64,000 nt of DNA from Mercurialis annua (GCF_937616625.2 NC_065576.1:5458501-5522500); one strand, 5' to 3'. Counted from the stretch's first letter, positions 48,175 through 58,978 are shown. Made by a program: numbers and translations. The notes: generated by a model from the sequence alone, not told the origin.

Positions 48175-49120
48175 TTCTTATTTTGTTTAATTTTGTTGAT
48201 TCAATAGAATACTAACCTCTTGCTATATGTTTTGTTGACTTCTCGAAAAAAGGAGAGATATCAATGGCATTTGCAATTTCAATAGCAAACATAAAATTTT
48301 GTTTTAAACTTAGCAAACTGTATTGTGGAATTTAAGTTTCAAAGCTGGAGTTGTCTACTAACGGAAGCCTTCAGCTGACCTAGTGAAAGTTTAATCATTT
48401 TATTAAACAACAAATATCATTACTAAGTCATAATTATTATTATTCTAAAAATAGTTTTATGAAATTACAATATGAATAATATTTATGATAAGAAAATTGA
48501 TGAACTAAATATGATTTATTCATCTTGAAATGAAGGTTCAATATTTCACCGATATAAATAAAATGAACAAAAATATTTAAATCTTACAAATTCATAAAAT
48601 TATATCTGGATTCAACAAAAACAACCAAATGTTTTGGATGCGTTAGGATTTTTTTGTTACTGGACTTGATTATCACATAATAAGTTGCAAATGGTAAATT
48701 ATCTCTAATTTTCTTTAAAGTCTAGACATTGGCATCTTATTTCACTGCAAGTAAAATAAAAAATGAAAATAATTTTTCTTGCTTTGTACTAACTTTGGAC
48801 CTAAACCCACAATATTATGGAGGATCCTTGACTTTTAAATGTTAAGAAGTTAATGCATGAAAATGACTGAAAAAAATCGATAAAGATGTATACCCATATT
48901 TTTTTATTATAGGATTCACCAAACTGAAGTTAGTTGAATTATTTTCCATCTCAAATTTACCTTTGTCATATATAAAAAAAGAATGAAAAAATTCATTGTT
49001 AAAAAAAAATGTTTCTACTTTTATGGTTTAATACAGCTGTAGATATTGATTATGGTGTAATTGGACAAAATCAAACCGAATGATATATTTCAAGATGTGG
49101 AAGCATGGACTAGTTGTAAC
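48175..49120. other. AT-rich spacer upstream of the second kinase pseudogene
   Basis: No extracellular-domain exon or other gene recognised. A GATAATAAATT...CATTTTGAAATG block near 48440-48550 has a diverged second copy near 49670-49750 (TGATGAACTAAAT, TCACCGATATAAATAA), on either side of the hAT MITE at 49121. Confidence 0.4.
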
Positions 49121-49433
49121 TAGACCTCGGGCTCGGGCCGGGTCCGGCGGGCTTTTTAATTTTTTTTATACAAGCTTAAACTTGGCCCGAGCTCGGCTCG
49201 GGTTTTACATTTTCTACCCAAGCCCGGCTCCAACAGTATATTTTTACGGGCTTGGTTTGGGCTTCATCGATCTTTCATGTAAATTCTATAAAAATAAAAG
49301 CACGAGCCCGCCCATAAAATATCAGACTTTTTACGGGCTCGGACTCGGGCCAGGATTGGAACAAAAAATCATTGTCCAAACCCGGCCTTTAGCACCGGGC
49401 CTGAGCGTATAGCCAAGCCCATAAATAGGTCTA
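49121..49433. mobile_element. hAT-type MITE, GGGC-rich family, copy 3
   Basis: 313 bp flanked by exact 8-bp duplications GTTGTAAC (49113-49120 and 49434-49441). Ends TAGACCTCGGGCTCGGGCC and, in reverse complement, TAGACCTATTTATGGGC. The interior (TTTTACGGGCTTGG, GAGCCCGCCCATAAAATA, ACAAAAAATCATTG) aligns well with copy 2. An open frame of about 110 residues across it is a by-product of its GC-rich repeats. Confidence 0.92.
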
Positions 49434-49441
49434 GTTGTAAC

Positions 49442-50173
49442 AAGTTTCGCGGTAGGTAAGGCGATTTTTAGGGACGGTTAAAACTGTGTCTATGGAATAA
49501 TAACATTTTGCAAAAAAAATTATGTAGAACCATTTAAAATCGCCTATACAAATTATTTTGGACTCAAATTTATTTGATTCTAGCACCTTTTTATTTGCCA
49601 AAATTTAATTTCTATATTGTAATTATTGTTGTTTTAAAATAATTTTATGAAATCACGGTATGAACAATATTTATGATAAAAAAATTGATGAACTAAATTT
49701 GTTTTATTCATTTTGAAATGGTGAAGGTTCAGTATCTCACCGATATAAATAATTTATTTATTAATTTATTTATTTACTAATTTAAGTAAATTTCAGTTAA
49801 TAAAATATAAAAATTATAAATTTTCTATTATTTTCTTGGTACATAGTTTTTTTCAGAGGATTAGTATGTAACTCTTAAAAAGTAGATATAATTGTCTAAT
49901 TTTTTTTTTAATCTCTTATTAAACATCAATCTCTTGTTTAATTGTATAAGAGGCTAATTCTAAACATCTCACTCCCGCGTCTTCAAAATTAAAAAAATTT
50001 ACATAAAAAAAGTAGATACATATTACTACAAAAATTTACTTCTATAATTATGTTTTAATGGAATCTATAATTATGTTAATTTTAAGTATAATTTTTTCAT
50101 ATTTAGATTGTTTTTTAGAAATATTTAATTTTTTTAAAAAAATTACACTTTTAACTAATTTGTATCTCCTATT
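49442..50173. other. AT-rich spacer before the copia element
   Basis: No gene. GGGACGGTTAAAACTGTGTC near 49480 looks like a CACTA subterminal fragment but no terminus is seen. Confidence 0.3.
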
Positions 50174-50398
50174 TGTTAGCATAATTAATATGCTATTGGA
50201 GTAATGGCCAAATATATGACTTGGAGTAGTGGCCAAGTATAAGATACTTTCCTTTATTATTGCTTAGTCTTGCCTATATAAAGGCCTCCTATGTTATTTT
50301 AGGATTTAGGCTTTTCTCTTCTATTGTTAGCCTCTATTTCTTTGTATCTTATTCTTCTATTCAATCAATGGTTTCGTATATTTCTATTAATGTTATCA
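50174..50398 (+). repeat. 5' LTR of the copia element
   Basis: 225 bp, starts TGTTAGCATAATTAATATGC and ends TTATCA. Contains the promoter TATA box (CCTATATAAAGG, about 50273-50284). Confidence 0.96.
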
Positions 50399-50513
50399 TG
50401 GTATCAGAGCCAAATTATTCGTCTGGTTGTTAGTCTTTTCTACTCCTCCTTTGAGTTTGTCCTCTCTAATTCGTTGATTTAATTTGTTAGTATTCTGTTG
50501 ATTTCTTTTTAAT

Positions 50514-53500
50514 ATGGCTGAAATTCGAGATGATTCGCTTCAAGCAGTTAGTGTTCAGTTAGATGGTAAAAATTATGCATATTGGAGTTATGTGATGAAA
50601 AATTTCTTGAAGGGTAAACAAAAGTGGGGTTATATTTCGGGTGATTTTGTCAAGCCTGAGGATGGCACAACTGCTGATTATGTGTCTTTGTTAGATAAGT
50701 GGGAAGTTGCTAATTCCAAAATTATTACTTGGATCAATAATTCTGTTAAGCACTCGATAGGTACCCAGTTAGCAAAATATGAGACAGCTAAGGAGGTTTG
50801 GGATCATCTATCTAGACTGTACACACAGTCTAACTTTGCAAAACAATACCAATTGGAGTCTGATATTCGTGCTCTGCAGCAGAAAAGCATGAGTATTCAG
50901 GAATTTTATGATGCTATGACAGATTTGTGGGATCAGATGGCTCTCACAGAATCTGCTGAATTACGAGGCTTTGGGCCTTATATTGCACGAAGAGAGGAGC
51001 AGAGATTGGTACAGTTCTTAATGGCTCTTCGTGATGAGTTTGAAGGACTTCGTGGGTCCATTCTGCATCGTCATCCGCTGCCTTCTGTTGATTCTGTTGT
51101 TAGTAAACTTTTGGCTGAGGAAATTCGTCTTAAGCCTTCTGTTGTAAAGGAAGTTTCTACGGTCTCTACTCCATCAGTCTTCGCCATGCCTCCACGACCA
51201 AAGTTTTATTCTCAAGTCAGGCCGTATGGAACTGTTGCTCGTGACGAATGTAGTTTTTGTAAACAGAAAGGTCATTGGAAATCACAATGTCCAAAGTTGG
51301 GTAAAGGAAAGCAGCAGTATACTCAGCAACAGCCCCATCAGCAGTCTCAGCAATGGAGTTACCGACCACCAGCTCCTCATAATGGACCTCCTCTTCTTTC
51401 TCGCCCTCACAATGCATTGACGACTTCTTCTTTAGATCCATCAATGGTTGAGCAGTTTCAACAGTTTCTTGCATCTCAGTCACATGCCATGGCAGCTTCA
51501 TCTCAAATAGGTTTGTCATCTAGTTCCTCAGGTATATCTTCTTCCTCTTGGATTTTAGATTCTGGTGCTTCGAATCATATGTCACCTAATTTGTCATCTT
51601 TTACTTCTTTGACTCCTAAAGTTTCTGTTCCTGTCATGAGTGCTAGTGGTACACCTATGCCCTTGCAAGGTGTTGGTTCAGTTACTACACCTTCTTTGTC
51701 CTTATCTAATGTTTATCATATTCCTAGTCTTACTTTAAATCTTGCTTCTGTTGGTCAAATTTGTGATAATGGTTGTTTAGTTTCCTTTTCTTCTTCTGCT
51801 TGTTATGTTCAGGATCCAAAGTCTCAGGAAGTGATTGGGACCGGCCATAGGGAAGGAGGACTTTATATATTGGATCAGCTCAAAACTCCTAAGATTGCGG
51901 CTGCTGTTCCTAGTGTGGATGTTTCGTCTTTTCGTTTGAGTCAGTCTTCTTCTGTGTTTTATTTGTGGCATTCTCGCCTTGGTCATGTCTCTAGATCTCG
52001 GTTACAATTTTTAGCGTCTACAGGAGTTTTAGGAGATTTGAAAACTCATGATATTTCTGATTGCAGTGGTTGTAAACTTGCAAAGTTCTCTGCTTTGCCT
52101 TTTCCTAAAAGTAATTCTTTTTCTGTTGCACCTTTTGATCTCATTCATTCTGATGTTTGGGGACCCTCTCCTGTTCCTACAAAGGGGGGCTCTCGTTATT
52201 ATGTCTCTTTTATTGATGATTGCACTCGTTATTGTTGGATTTATCTTATGAAACGTCGCTCAGACTTTTTTGACATTTATAATGAGTTTCGCTCTCTTGT
52301 AAAAACTCAACATGAAGCTGTTATTAAATGTTTTAGATGTGATTTGGGGGGCGAATATACTTCTCATGCTTTTAAGGAACTTCTTGCTTTAGATGGCACA
52401 ATTTACCAAACTTCTTGCACTGATACTCCTGAACAAAATGGGGTTGCTGAAAGAAAACATAGGCATATTCTTGAGACTGCTAGGTCACTTTTATTGTCTG
52501 CTAGTGTTCCTAGTGAATTTTGGGGGGAGGCAGCTCTTACTTCTGTTTATTTGATTAATAGAATTCCTACTTCTCATAATTCTGGCTTGTCTCCTTATGA
52601 GAGATTGTATGGTTGTCTTCCAGATTATTCTTCTCTTCGTGTTTTTGGTTCTACCTGTTTTGTTCTTCTTCCTCGTGTTCAGCAGAGTAAGTTAACTTCA
52701 CGGTCTGCCATATGTGTTTTTCTTGGTTATGGTGCAGGACAAAAGGGGTATCGTTGTTTTGATCCAGTCAGTCATAAGCTATATGTTTCTCGTCATGTTG
52801 TCTTTCTTGAACATATTCCTTATTTTACAATTCCTGACCGTTCTCACAGTATATCTATGCCTGATCTTATTCACATTGATCCTTTTACTGCTGATAATGA
52901 TGAGATACCTCATGATGGCCATCCTGACACTCCTATTGGCCCCTCAACTACAGTCACTACCCAATCATCTTCTGAGACTGCGGATACTACTGAACACCGT
53001 TATCCTGTACGAAATCGTAAGTCTACTAAACAACCTGATTTTGCTTATTCTTGTCTTTCCAGTTCATTTTCTTCATTCCTTGCTTCTATTCATTGTCTTT
53101 CTGAGCCTTTATCTTTCAAAGAGGCAGTTCTTGATCCTCTTTGGCAACGTGCTATGGCTGAGGAGCTCACTGCTCTTCACCAAACCCATACTTGGGATTT
53201 AGTGTCTCTTCCTGCAGGAAAACGTGCTATTGGTTCTCGTTGGGTCTATAAAATTAAAACTAAGGCTGATGGATCTATTGAAAGATATAAAGCTCGCTTG
53301 GTTGCTAAGGGTTATTCTCAGGAATATGGTATGGATTATGAGGAGACTTTTGCTCCTGTTGCAAAAATGACTACAGTTCGAACTTTTATTGCGGTTGCTT
53401 CTGTTCGTCGTTGGGATATCACTCAAATGGATGTTAAAAATGCCTTTCTGAATGGCGACCTTCATGAAGAAGTCTATATGGTTCCTCCTCCTGGTATTGA

Positions 53501-54632
53501 TCACCAACCTGGTGAAGTTTGCAAACTTAGGAAGGCTCTTTATGGTCTCAAACAGGCTCCCCGTGCCTGGTTTGAGAAATTCTCTACTGTGATTACTTCT
53601 CTTGGTTTTTGCCCAAGTAACCATGATTCTGCTTTGTTTGTCAAGTGTACCTCGGCTGGTCGAATTTCGCTTTCGCTTTATGTTGATGATATGATTATTA
53701 CAGGTGATGATGTTGTTGGTATTAGCTTATTGAAGTCTAAGTTGACTCGAAGTTTTGCCATGAAAGACTTGGGTCCCCTTCGTTACTTTTTGGGTATTGA
53801 AGTTGCTTCTTCTCCAAAAGGGTATCTTCTTTCTCAATCTAAGTATATTTCTGATATTTTTGAGCGTGCTCGCCTCTCGGATAACAAGACTGTTGATACT
53901 CCAATTGAGCTCAATGCTCGGTACTCTATTTCTGATGGGTCTCCACTGCCAGATCCGAGTCTTTATAGAACGGTTGTTGGAAGTTTGGTTTATCTCACTG
54001 TCACTCGCCCTGATATTGCCTATGCTGTTCACATAGTCAGTCAGTTTGTTACTTCTCCTACTACAGTTCATTGGGATGCTGTTATTCGCATCTTGAGATA
54101 TCTTCGTGGCACTCAGTTTCAGACTCTTTTGCTTTCCTCTACTTCATCTTTGGAGTTATGTGCTTACTCTGATGCTGATTGGGCTGGTGATCCTACTGAC
54201 CGCAAATCTACTACTGGATTTTGTATTTTTCTGGGTGATTCTCTTATCTCTTGGCAAAGTAAAAAGCAGGATGTTATATCTCGGTCTTCAACAGAGGCCG
54301 AATACCGTGCTATGGCTTCTACTACTTGTGAAATCGTCTGGCTGCGATGGTTGCTTGCTGATATGGGCGTTTCTTTGCGGCGACCAACTCCTTTGCACTG
54401 TGATAATAAGAGTGCTATCCAGATTGCTCATAACTCGGTTTTTCACGAAAGGACCAAGCATATTGAGATTGACTGTCATATTACTCGCCATCATCTTCAG
54501 AATGGCACATTGACATTGCCATTTGTCTCTTCCTCCTTACAGCTTGCAGATTTGTTTACTAAATCATTGTCCTCTTTGCGCTTTCGTTTTTTGACTGACA
54601 AACTCTCGATGCTTATTGCTATCGCATCATGA
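50514..54632 (+). CDS. Copia Gag-Pol polyprotein
   Basis: One uninterrupted frame of 1372 residues with copia domain order. Gag N-terminal part (about 1-240) with the LDGKNYAYWSYVMKNFLKGK region; zinc knuckle CSFCKQKGHWKSQC (246-259); aspartic protease WILDSGASNHM (active Asp 349); integrase zinc-binding HH-CC region (about 486-520) and D,D,E core with HSDVWGP, RCDLGGEY and QNGVAERKH; reverse transcriptase with DVKNAFLNGDL and YVDD (1056-1059); RNase H with YSDADWAGDP (about 1218) and STEAEYRA. All key catalytic residues are visible, so the protein looks active. The start ATG is 115 bases after the 5' LTR and Met-Ala-Glu-Ile is usual for the group. Gag and Pol share one frame, so their ratio would have to be set by processing or splicing. 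Confidence 0.97.
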   Translation: MAEIRDDSLQAVSVQLDGKNYAYWSYVMKNFLKGKQKWGYISGDFVKPEDGTTADYVSLLDKWEVANSKIITWINNSVKHSIGTQLAKYETAKEVWDHLSRLYTQSNFAKQYQLESDIRALQQKSMSIQEFYDAMTDLWDQMALTESAELRGFGPYIARREEQRLVQFLMALRDEFEGLRGSILHRHPLPSVDSVVSKLLAEEIRLKPSVVKEVSTVSTPSVFAMPPRPKFYSQVRPYGTVARDECSFCKQKGHWKSQCPKLGKGKQQYTQQQPHQQSQQWSYRPPAPHNGPPLLSRPHNALTTSSLDPSMVEQFQQFLASQSHAMAASSQIGLSSSSSGISSSSWILDSGASNHMSPNLSSFTSLTPKVSVPVMSASGTPMPLQGVGSVTTPSLSLSNVYHIPSLTLNLASVGQICDNGCLVSFSSSACYVQDPKSQEVIGTGHREGGLYILDQLKTPKIAAAVPSVDVSSFRLSQSSSVFYLWHSRLGHVSRSRLQFLASTGVLGDLKTHDISDCSGCKLAKFSALPFPKSNSFSVAPFDLIHSDVWGPSPVPTKGGSRYYVSFIDDCTRYCWIYLMKRRSDFFDIYNEFRSLVKTQHEAVIKCFRCDLGGEYTSHAFKELLALDGTIYQTSCTDTPEQNGVAERKHRHILETARSLLLSASVPSEFWGEAALTSVYLINRIPTSHNSGLSPYERLYGCLPDYSSLRVFGSTCFVLLPRVQQSKLTSRSAICVFLGYGAGQKGYRCFDPVSHKLYVSRHVVFLEHIPYFTIPDRSHSISMPDLIHIDPFTADNDEIPHDGHPDTPIGPSTTVTTQSSSETADTTEHRYPVRNRKSTKQPDFAYSCLSSSFSSFLASIHCLSEPLSFKEAVLDPLWQRAMAEELTALHQTHTWDLVSLPAGKRAIGSRWVYKIKTKADGSIERYKARLVAKGYSQEYGMDYEETFAPVAKMTTVRTFIAVASVRRWDITQMDVKNAFLNGDLHEEVYMVPPPGIDHQPGEVCKLRKALYGLKQAPRAWFEKFSTVITSLGFCPSNHDSALFVKCTSAGRISLSLYVDDMIITGDDVVGISLLKSKLTRSFAMKDLGPLRYFLGIEVASSPKGYLLSQSKYISDIFERARLSDNKTVDTPIELNARYSISDGSPLPDPSLYRTVVGSLVYLTVTRPDIAYAVHIVSQFVTSPTTVHWDAVIRILRYLRGTQFQTLLLSSTSSLELCAYSDADWAGDPTDRKSTTGFCIFLGDSLISWQSKKQDVISRSSTEAEYRAMASTTCEIVWLRWLLADMGVSLRRPTPLHCDNKSAIQIAHNSVFHERTKHIEIDCHITRHHLQNGTLTLPFVSSSLQLADLFTKSLSSLRFRFLTDKLSMLIAIAS

Positions 54633-54645
54633 GTTTGAGGGGGAA

Positions 54646-54870
54646 TGTTAGCATAATTAATATGCTATTGGAGTAATGGCCAAATATATGACTTGGAGTA
54701 GTGGCCAAGTATAAGATACTTTCCTTTATTATTGCTTAGCCTTGCCTATATAAAGGCCTCCTATGTTATTTTAGGATTTAGGCTTTTCTCTTCTATTATT
54801 AGCCTCTATTTCTTTGTATCTTATTCTTCTATTCAATCAATGGTTTCGTATATTTCTATTAATATTATCA
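54646..54870 (+). repeat. 3' LTR of the copia element
   Basis: 225 bp, differs from the 5' LTR at three positions seen by eye (AGTCTT/AGCCTT, TTGTTAG/TTATTAG, AATGTT/AATATT). Confidence 0.96.
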
Positions 54871-55388
54871 CTATTAACATCAATCTCGTATTTTATTTGT
54901 CTTTTCCTATTCTAACTAAACTTCTATTAACATTAAAGTCTTATTACACTTTTAAATATTTACACATCCGGTTAATATTATTAATTTAAGGGATGTTCAA
55001 ACATGGGTTATGCAACCCATGAACTTTGGATGAATTAGAACTTCTAGTGTAAAATTGATCATTCAAAAGTTTTTTAAAATTTTGGCTCACTAAAAGAATG
55101 AGTTTTTTAGAATTCATAACCCACATAACCCAAGTTGTACACTATACTCGCATTTTACTTGACTTTTCCTATCACAATTAAACTTCTAATAACACCAAAC
55201 TTTTATTACATTATTAACTATTTACACATCTAATTAAAGTAATTAAGACTTTATTTTTTTTATTAGATAGATTTGTACTATTACTTCATACATATTTATA
55301 ATTATTGAAGGCTCATAATGTAATTTTGTCTACCTCCTTACCCCGGATTCCCACATATAAAATAGTTATAAATAGATAGATAGATAGA
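54871..55388 (-). mobile_element. Helitron 5' end with an inserted palindromic MITE
   Basis: On the minus strand the right edge starts TCTATCTATCTATCTATAAC then TATTTTATATGTGG, the same 5' terminus as Helitron B. Its 3' end should lie further left but was not found, so it is truncated or interrupted by the copia insertion. A block (CTTTTCCTAT, TAAACTTCTA, TATTTACACATC) appears twice, at about 54900-54985 and 55150-55240. Between the copies is a 130-bp patch with inverted GGGTTATG motifs, perhaps a small MITE. Confidence 0.45.
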
Positions 55389-56454
55389 TTAATGAACAAA
55401 GGATCAATTCACTCCCTCAACTTGACATAAAAGATTAAGGAGGACCAAGGCCGTAAGAGTGGATAAAAAAATCTAATAGTTCCCGTTTTTGGTTAAATAC
55501 ACCTTTCCATCACTCTCATCCGCGTTTGAAACACAATATTCTTCATTTAACAATGATAAAAAAAATCTAAAATAATTCTTAATATTCTTTTAATCCTTCA
55601 ACTTGGTATTTGAAAATTTACAAAAAAACATAATTCCTATAATTTCAAAAATCCACGTATTAAATAATGTATTTAAAAAAATTAAAAAATTTATTATACT
55701 TTTTACATTCACCTCTCCACTATTACTAGACACCTCCTCTCAGACTAGCTTTGTTTGAAAAGATGGGTTCACCTTCTCAAACGAGGAGACGAACCCATTT
55801 AGGTTCGTCTTCTCAAACGAGGAGGCGAACTCATCTAGGTTCGTCTTCTTGTCTTCTTAGACAAATAGTATTGTTTTTTTTAGATTAGAAATTTACACTC
55901 TTCTCACTTTTCTATTTTTTTTCTTCATCTCTCCTCTTTCATATTGTACTTTTAAATTTTGCAATAAAATTATTAGTTATACCGTCGTTATTATCATATA
56001 AGATGTTTTATTTAATGTTAATAGTATTTAGGTCATAATTATTACTGTTCTCTTTATAATGATTTAATACCCTAGATTCTATATTCATCTTTTCTAGTTT
56101 TTTAGTATTTTTAAGACATTAAATCTATTAAATATCTATGTTTTTCAAATGTATTTATACAAATATGTTTAAATTAAGTATAATAAATTAATTTATTAAC
56201 ATAATTAATTAAATAGGTTTAAATATTTATTTATAAATTAGAAAAAAAAATCAAATTAACCTACTTCCTTGTACATTCTTTAAGTATAAATTAATTCCCA
56301 TCTTTAGCGTCTTTCGCAATTTAAACACATCACTCTAACATGACATCTCACATTTCAACTCTTTCGAACTTTTCATCTCATAATTCAGTGCCATTTTAAA
56401 TATTTTTTCCTAAAAAAACGATGTAATTTTGACAAATTTGAATGACTAAAACGA
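55389..56454. other. Unclassified repeat region with CTTCTCAAACGAGGAG units
   Basis: A higher-GC core at 55740-55860 repeats CTTCTCAAACGAGGAG and CGAACCCAT / TAGGTTCGTCTTCT in direct and inverted orientation. It shares this motif set with 28800-28930. AT-rich arms lie on both sides. No gene. Confidence 0.4.
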
Positions 56455-57440
56455 CATTCCAACTCTTCTTATCTCTCTTCTCCATTGCGCTTATTTTTTT
56501 TCTTCTTTGTTCTTTTTCACCATTTTTTTCCTTTTCCCCCTATTTTCCCTCCAATTTTCCTCTTCTCCTTCATTATTAATTCACCATTCCGCCGTCGCTC
56601 CGCCATCATTCGGCCGTCTCTCCGCCATCATTCTATTGTCGCTCCGCCGTTTTTTCATATTTGATTTTAGTAATTTTTTTCTTTAACTCGTGGTGTTAAT
56701 ACGATTTGTTTTAACTTTCAGATCTAAATAAATTACTCTTGATTTTTTTTTTAATTTTAGATCTAAATATCTGCATTAAAAACGATTTTATGATAAAAAA
56801 AAACAATTTTCTGCAAAAAAAAACGGTATTTGGTTATCATGTGAGTTTGCATTATCATATTATTATCATAACATTGTAGAGAAAAACGATTCTCTATAAA
56901 AAAACAGCGTCTGATTATCATGTTAGTATCACTATACTATCATGTTGTTATCATAACCTTGCAGAGAAAAAATATTATGCAGAAAATAATTTTTGATTAT
57001 CATATCGTTATCATAACATTACCATGTCTTTATCATATCATTATCATATGATACCGAGATGATAATATTTATATTACCTATATGATAATGTTATGATAAC
57101 AATAATGATAATATCTATGATAATGTATGATAAAATAGTGTCTGATTTTCATATCAGTATTACTACATTATCATGTTGTTATCATAACACTGCAGTATGA
57201 TTACTAGATGATAATGAAGTATGATAAGGTTATGATAATTTGATGATAACGAACGTAAAAAAATAATTACAGAAAGATTCATGATACTAGTATGATAACC
57301 AGTATGATAACCATATGATAACGGAGTAAAATCATAATTATTTTAAACTTGAGAATAAAAATATAAATCTAAAAAAATTATGGAGTATTTTCTAAAAAAT
57401 TTCCTTTTTGAGATATATGATAATTTTTTTATTTTTTAAA
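56455..57440 (-). mobile_element. Large unclassified element, left member of an inverted pair
   Basis: Aligns by eye, in inverted orientation, with 57480-58700. Shared blocks include TTCTTCTT pyrimidine runs, a GC-rich TCCGCC patch, CAGATCTAAA, ATCTGCATTAAAAAC then ATTTTATGAT, AACAATTTTCTGCA, and long irregular arrays of ATGATAAC or TTATCAT. Its right end matches the left end of the partner in reverse complement (GGAGTAAAATCATAATTATT). The left terminus is not recognisable, so it may be truncated. No protein recognised. Confidence 0.55.
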
Positions 57441-57479
57441 GTAAATACGTAAACAGCCCTTGTTGTTTTTCGAGATTTT

Positions 57480-58700
57480 ATGGGGGAAATTTGGGTATTT
57501 ACCTAAAAAAAAAAATATTTGCACTTTTTACCTCAATAAGGAAAAGTTACAAAAAATACCTCACCTTTTTTTCATATTTATGTTTTTACTCTCGGAATTA
57601 AAATAATTTTAATTTTACTCCATTATCATAAAAGCAGCAGTTACATTATCATCTCAGTATCATAATATTTTTTAAAAAATTATTTTTCGTACGTTATCAT
57701 ACTATTATCATCAACTCTGTCATACTATTATCATAACTTATCTTTATAAAAAGCAACAGTTACATTATCATATCGTTATCACCGCAGTGTTATGATAACG
57801 ATATGATAATATAGTGATACTGATACGATAATCAGACACTGTTTATCATAATAGTATCATAAATATTATCATTACATTATCATATAGGTACCATAAATAT
57901 TATCATCTCGGTATCATATGATAATGCTATGATAACGACATGATAATGTTATGATAACAATATGATAATCAAATATTATTTTATATAAACAATCTTTTTT
58001 TCCTGCAATATTATGGTAACTACATGATAATACAGTGATACTCATATGATAATCAGAAACTGTTTTTTTTTATAGAAAAATATTTTTCTCTGCAGTGTTA
58101 TGATAATGATATGATAACGTCATAGTGATAACGATATAATAACCAGGAGCTGTTTTCTGCAGAAAATCGTTTTTTCTGCAGAAAATTGTTTTCTTTCATC
58201 ATAAAATTGTTTTTAATGCAGATTTTCAGATCTTAAATTGAAAAAAATTCAAAAATAATTTTTTTAGATCTGAGAGTTAAAATAAATCGTAATAATCAGC
58301 ACGAGTTAAGAAAAAAAAATCGCTAAAATGTGGAAGAACGGCAAATCAACGGCGACGTGAAAACAAAGCGAAGGCGGGCCGAAGGCGGAGCAATGACGGA
58401 TCGTTGAAGGAACGGCGGCGGCGTGATAAAGAATAAAAAAATAAACGAAGAAGAAGAAAAAATGGAGAAGAAGAAAAAAGAGAAAAAGAGAGAGAGAGAA
58501 AGAAAGAGTAGAAAATCTGGAAAAAAAAGGGAGATACTCATATTAAAGTAAAAATAAAATGGTTAGAATAAAAAATAATAAGAAATGAGTATTATTATAA
58601 TAAAAAAAGATTTTAGAGTAAAAAAATAAAAGTGCTAAAAAGATGAGGTATTTTCTCTATCTTTTTCTTGTTAAGGTATAATTTACTATTATTTTAAAAA
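57480..58700 (+). mobile_element. Large unclassified element, right member of an inverted pair
   Basis: About 1.2 kb with diverged inverted ends. Left is ACCTCAATAAGGAAAAG with AAATACCTCACCTTTTT; right, read in reverse complement, is ACCTTAACAAGAAAAAG with AAATACCTCATCTTTTT. The interior has ATGATAAC arrays (57620-58140), a palindromic TTTTCTGCAGAAAA tract near 58155, a GC-rich patch (58330-58430) and a GA-rich run (58440-58530). The plan fits a Mutator-like or foldback non-autonomous element; I found no target duplication. A pyrimidine-coded open frame near 58323-58541 on the minus strand is low-complexity. Confidence 0.55.
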
Positions 58701-58742
58701 ATAGAGTGTTTTCCCTACTTTTCTCATTTTATGGCCATATAA

Positions 58743-58927
58743 TGGGCCCATTATTCCGTTAAGAACTTAATTGGGCTGGGATCAGCCCAAATCGGAGCAA
58801 CCGCCCCCATCACCGTCACCGGCTGTCGTCTTCGCCCCACCGTTTTAAACCTCTCAAATACAAAGAAAAATCATACTGGTTGATCTGAACTCCGTCAAAA
58901 TAACATCCCACTTTCCACAAACCCTAA
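58743..58927 (+). promoter_or_regulatory. Site II and telo-box motifs upstream of the cyclophilin gene
   Basis: TGGGCCCA (58743-58750), TGGGCT (58772-58777) and its inverse AGCCCA (58784-58789) are site II elements. A telo-box AAACCCTAA lies at 58919-58927, about 50 bases before the start codon. The combination is typical of plant housekeeping promoters. Confidence 0.55.
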
Positions 58928-58978
58928 ATTCAGAAGATCAAATTGAAAATCAAAATCTAATCTCGAGCAACAGAAAAA

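Larger units (their letters stand above)
50174..54870 (+). mobile_element. Complete Ty1/copia LTR retrotransposon
   Basis: 4697 bp with 225-bp LTRs at 50174-50398 and 54646-54870, both TG...CA. It is flanked by exact 5-bp duplications CTATT (50169-50173 and 54871-54875). The primer-binding site TGGTATCAGAGC directly follows the 5' LTR (complementary to initiator Met tRNA), and a polypurine tract GAGGGGGAA precedes the 3' LTR. I count three differences between the LTRs, all transitions, so insertion is recent. A TATATAAAGG box lies in each LTR. The single reading frame inside is intact, so the element could be autonomous. It is inserted in AT-rich DNA that includes a Helitron-like end. Confidence 0.97.

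Noticed and set aside
49080..49412. 110-codon open frame
   Set aside because: It lies almost wholly inside a hAT MITE with clear ends and target duplication; the frame is fortuitous.
52714..54513. Several open frames of 79-162 codons overlapping the copia pol region on both strands
   Set aside because: They are in other frames of the intact polyprotein gene, with hydrophobic low-complexity translations.
50174..54870. Considered as an endogenous virus insertion
   Set aside because: Domain order (integrase before reverse transcriptase), 225-bp LTRs, iMet priming and lack of an envelope or movement protein are those of a Ty1/copia retrotransposon.
56860..58140. ATGATAAC repeats considered as a CRISPR-like array
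   Set aside because: Units are short and irregularly spaced with no unique spacers of constant length, and the host is a plant.
58323..58541. 72-codon minus-strand frame rich in Ser/Phe/Leu
   Set aside because: Encoded by a pyrimidine run within a repeated element; not gene-like.
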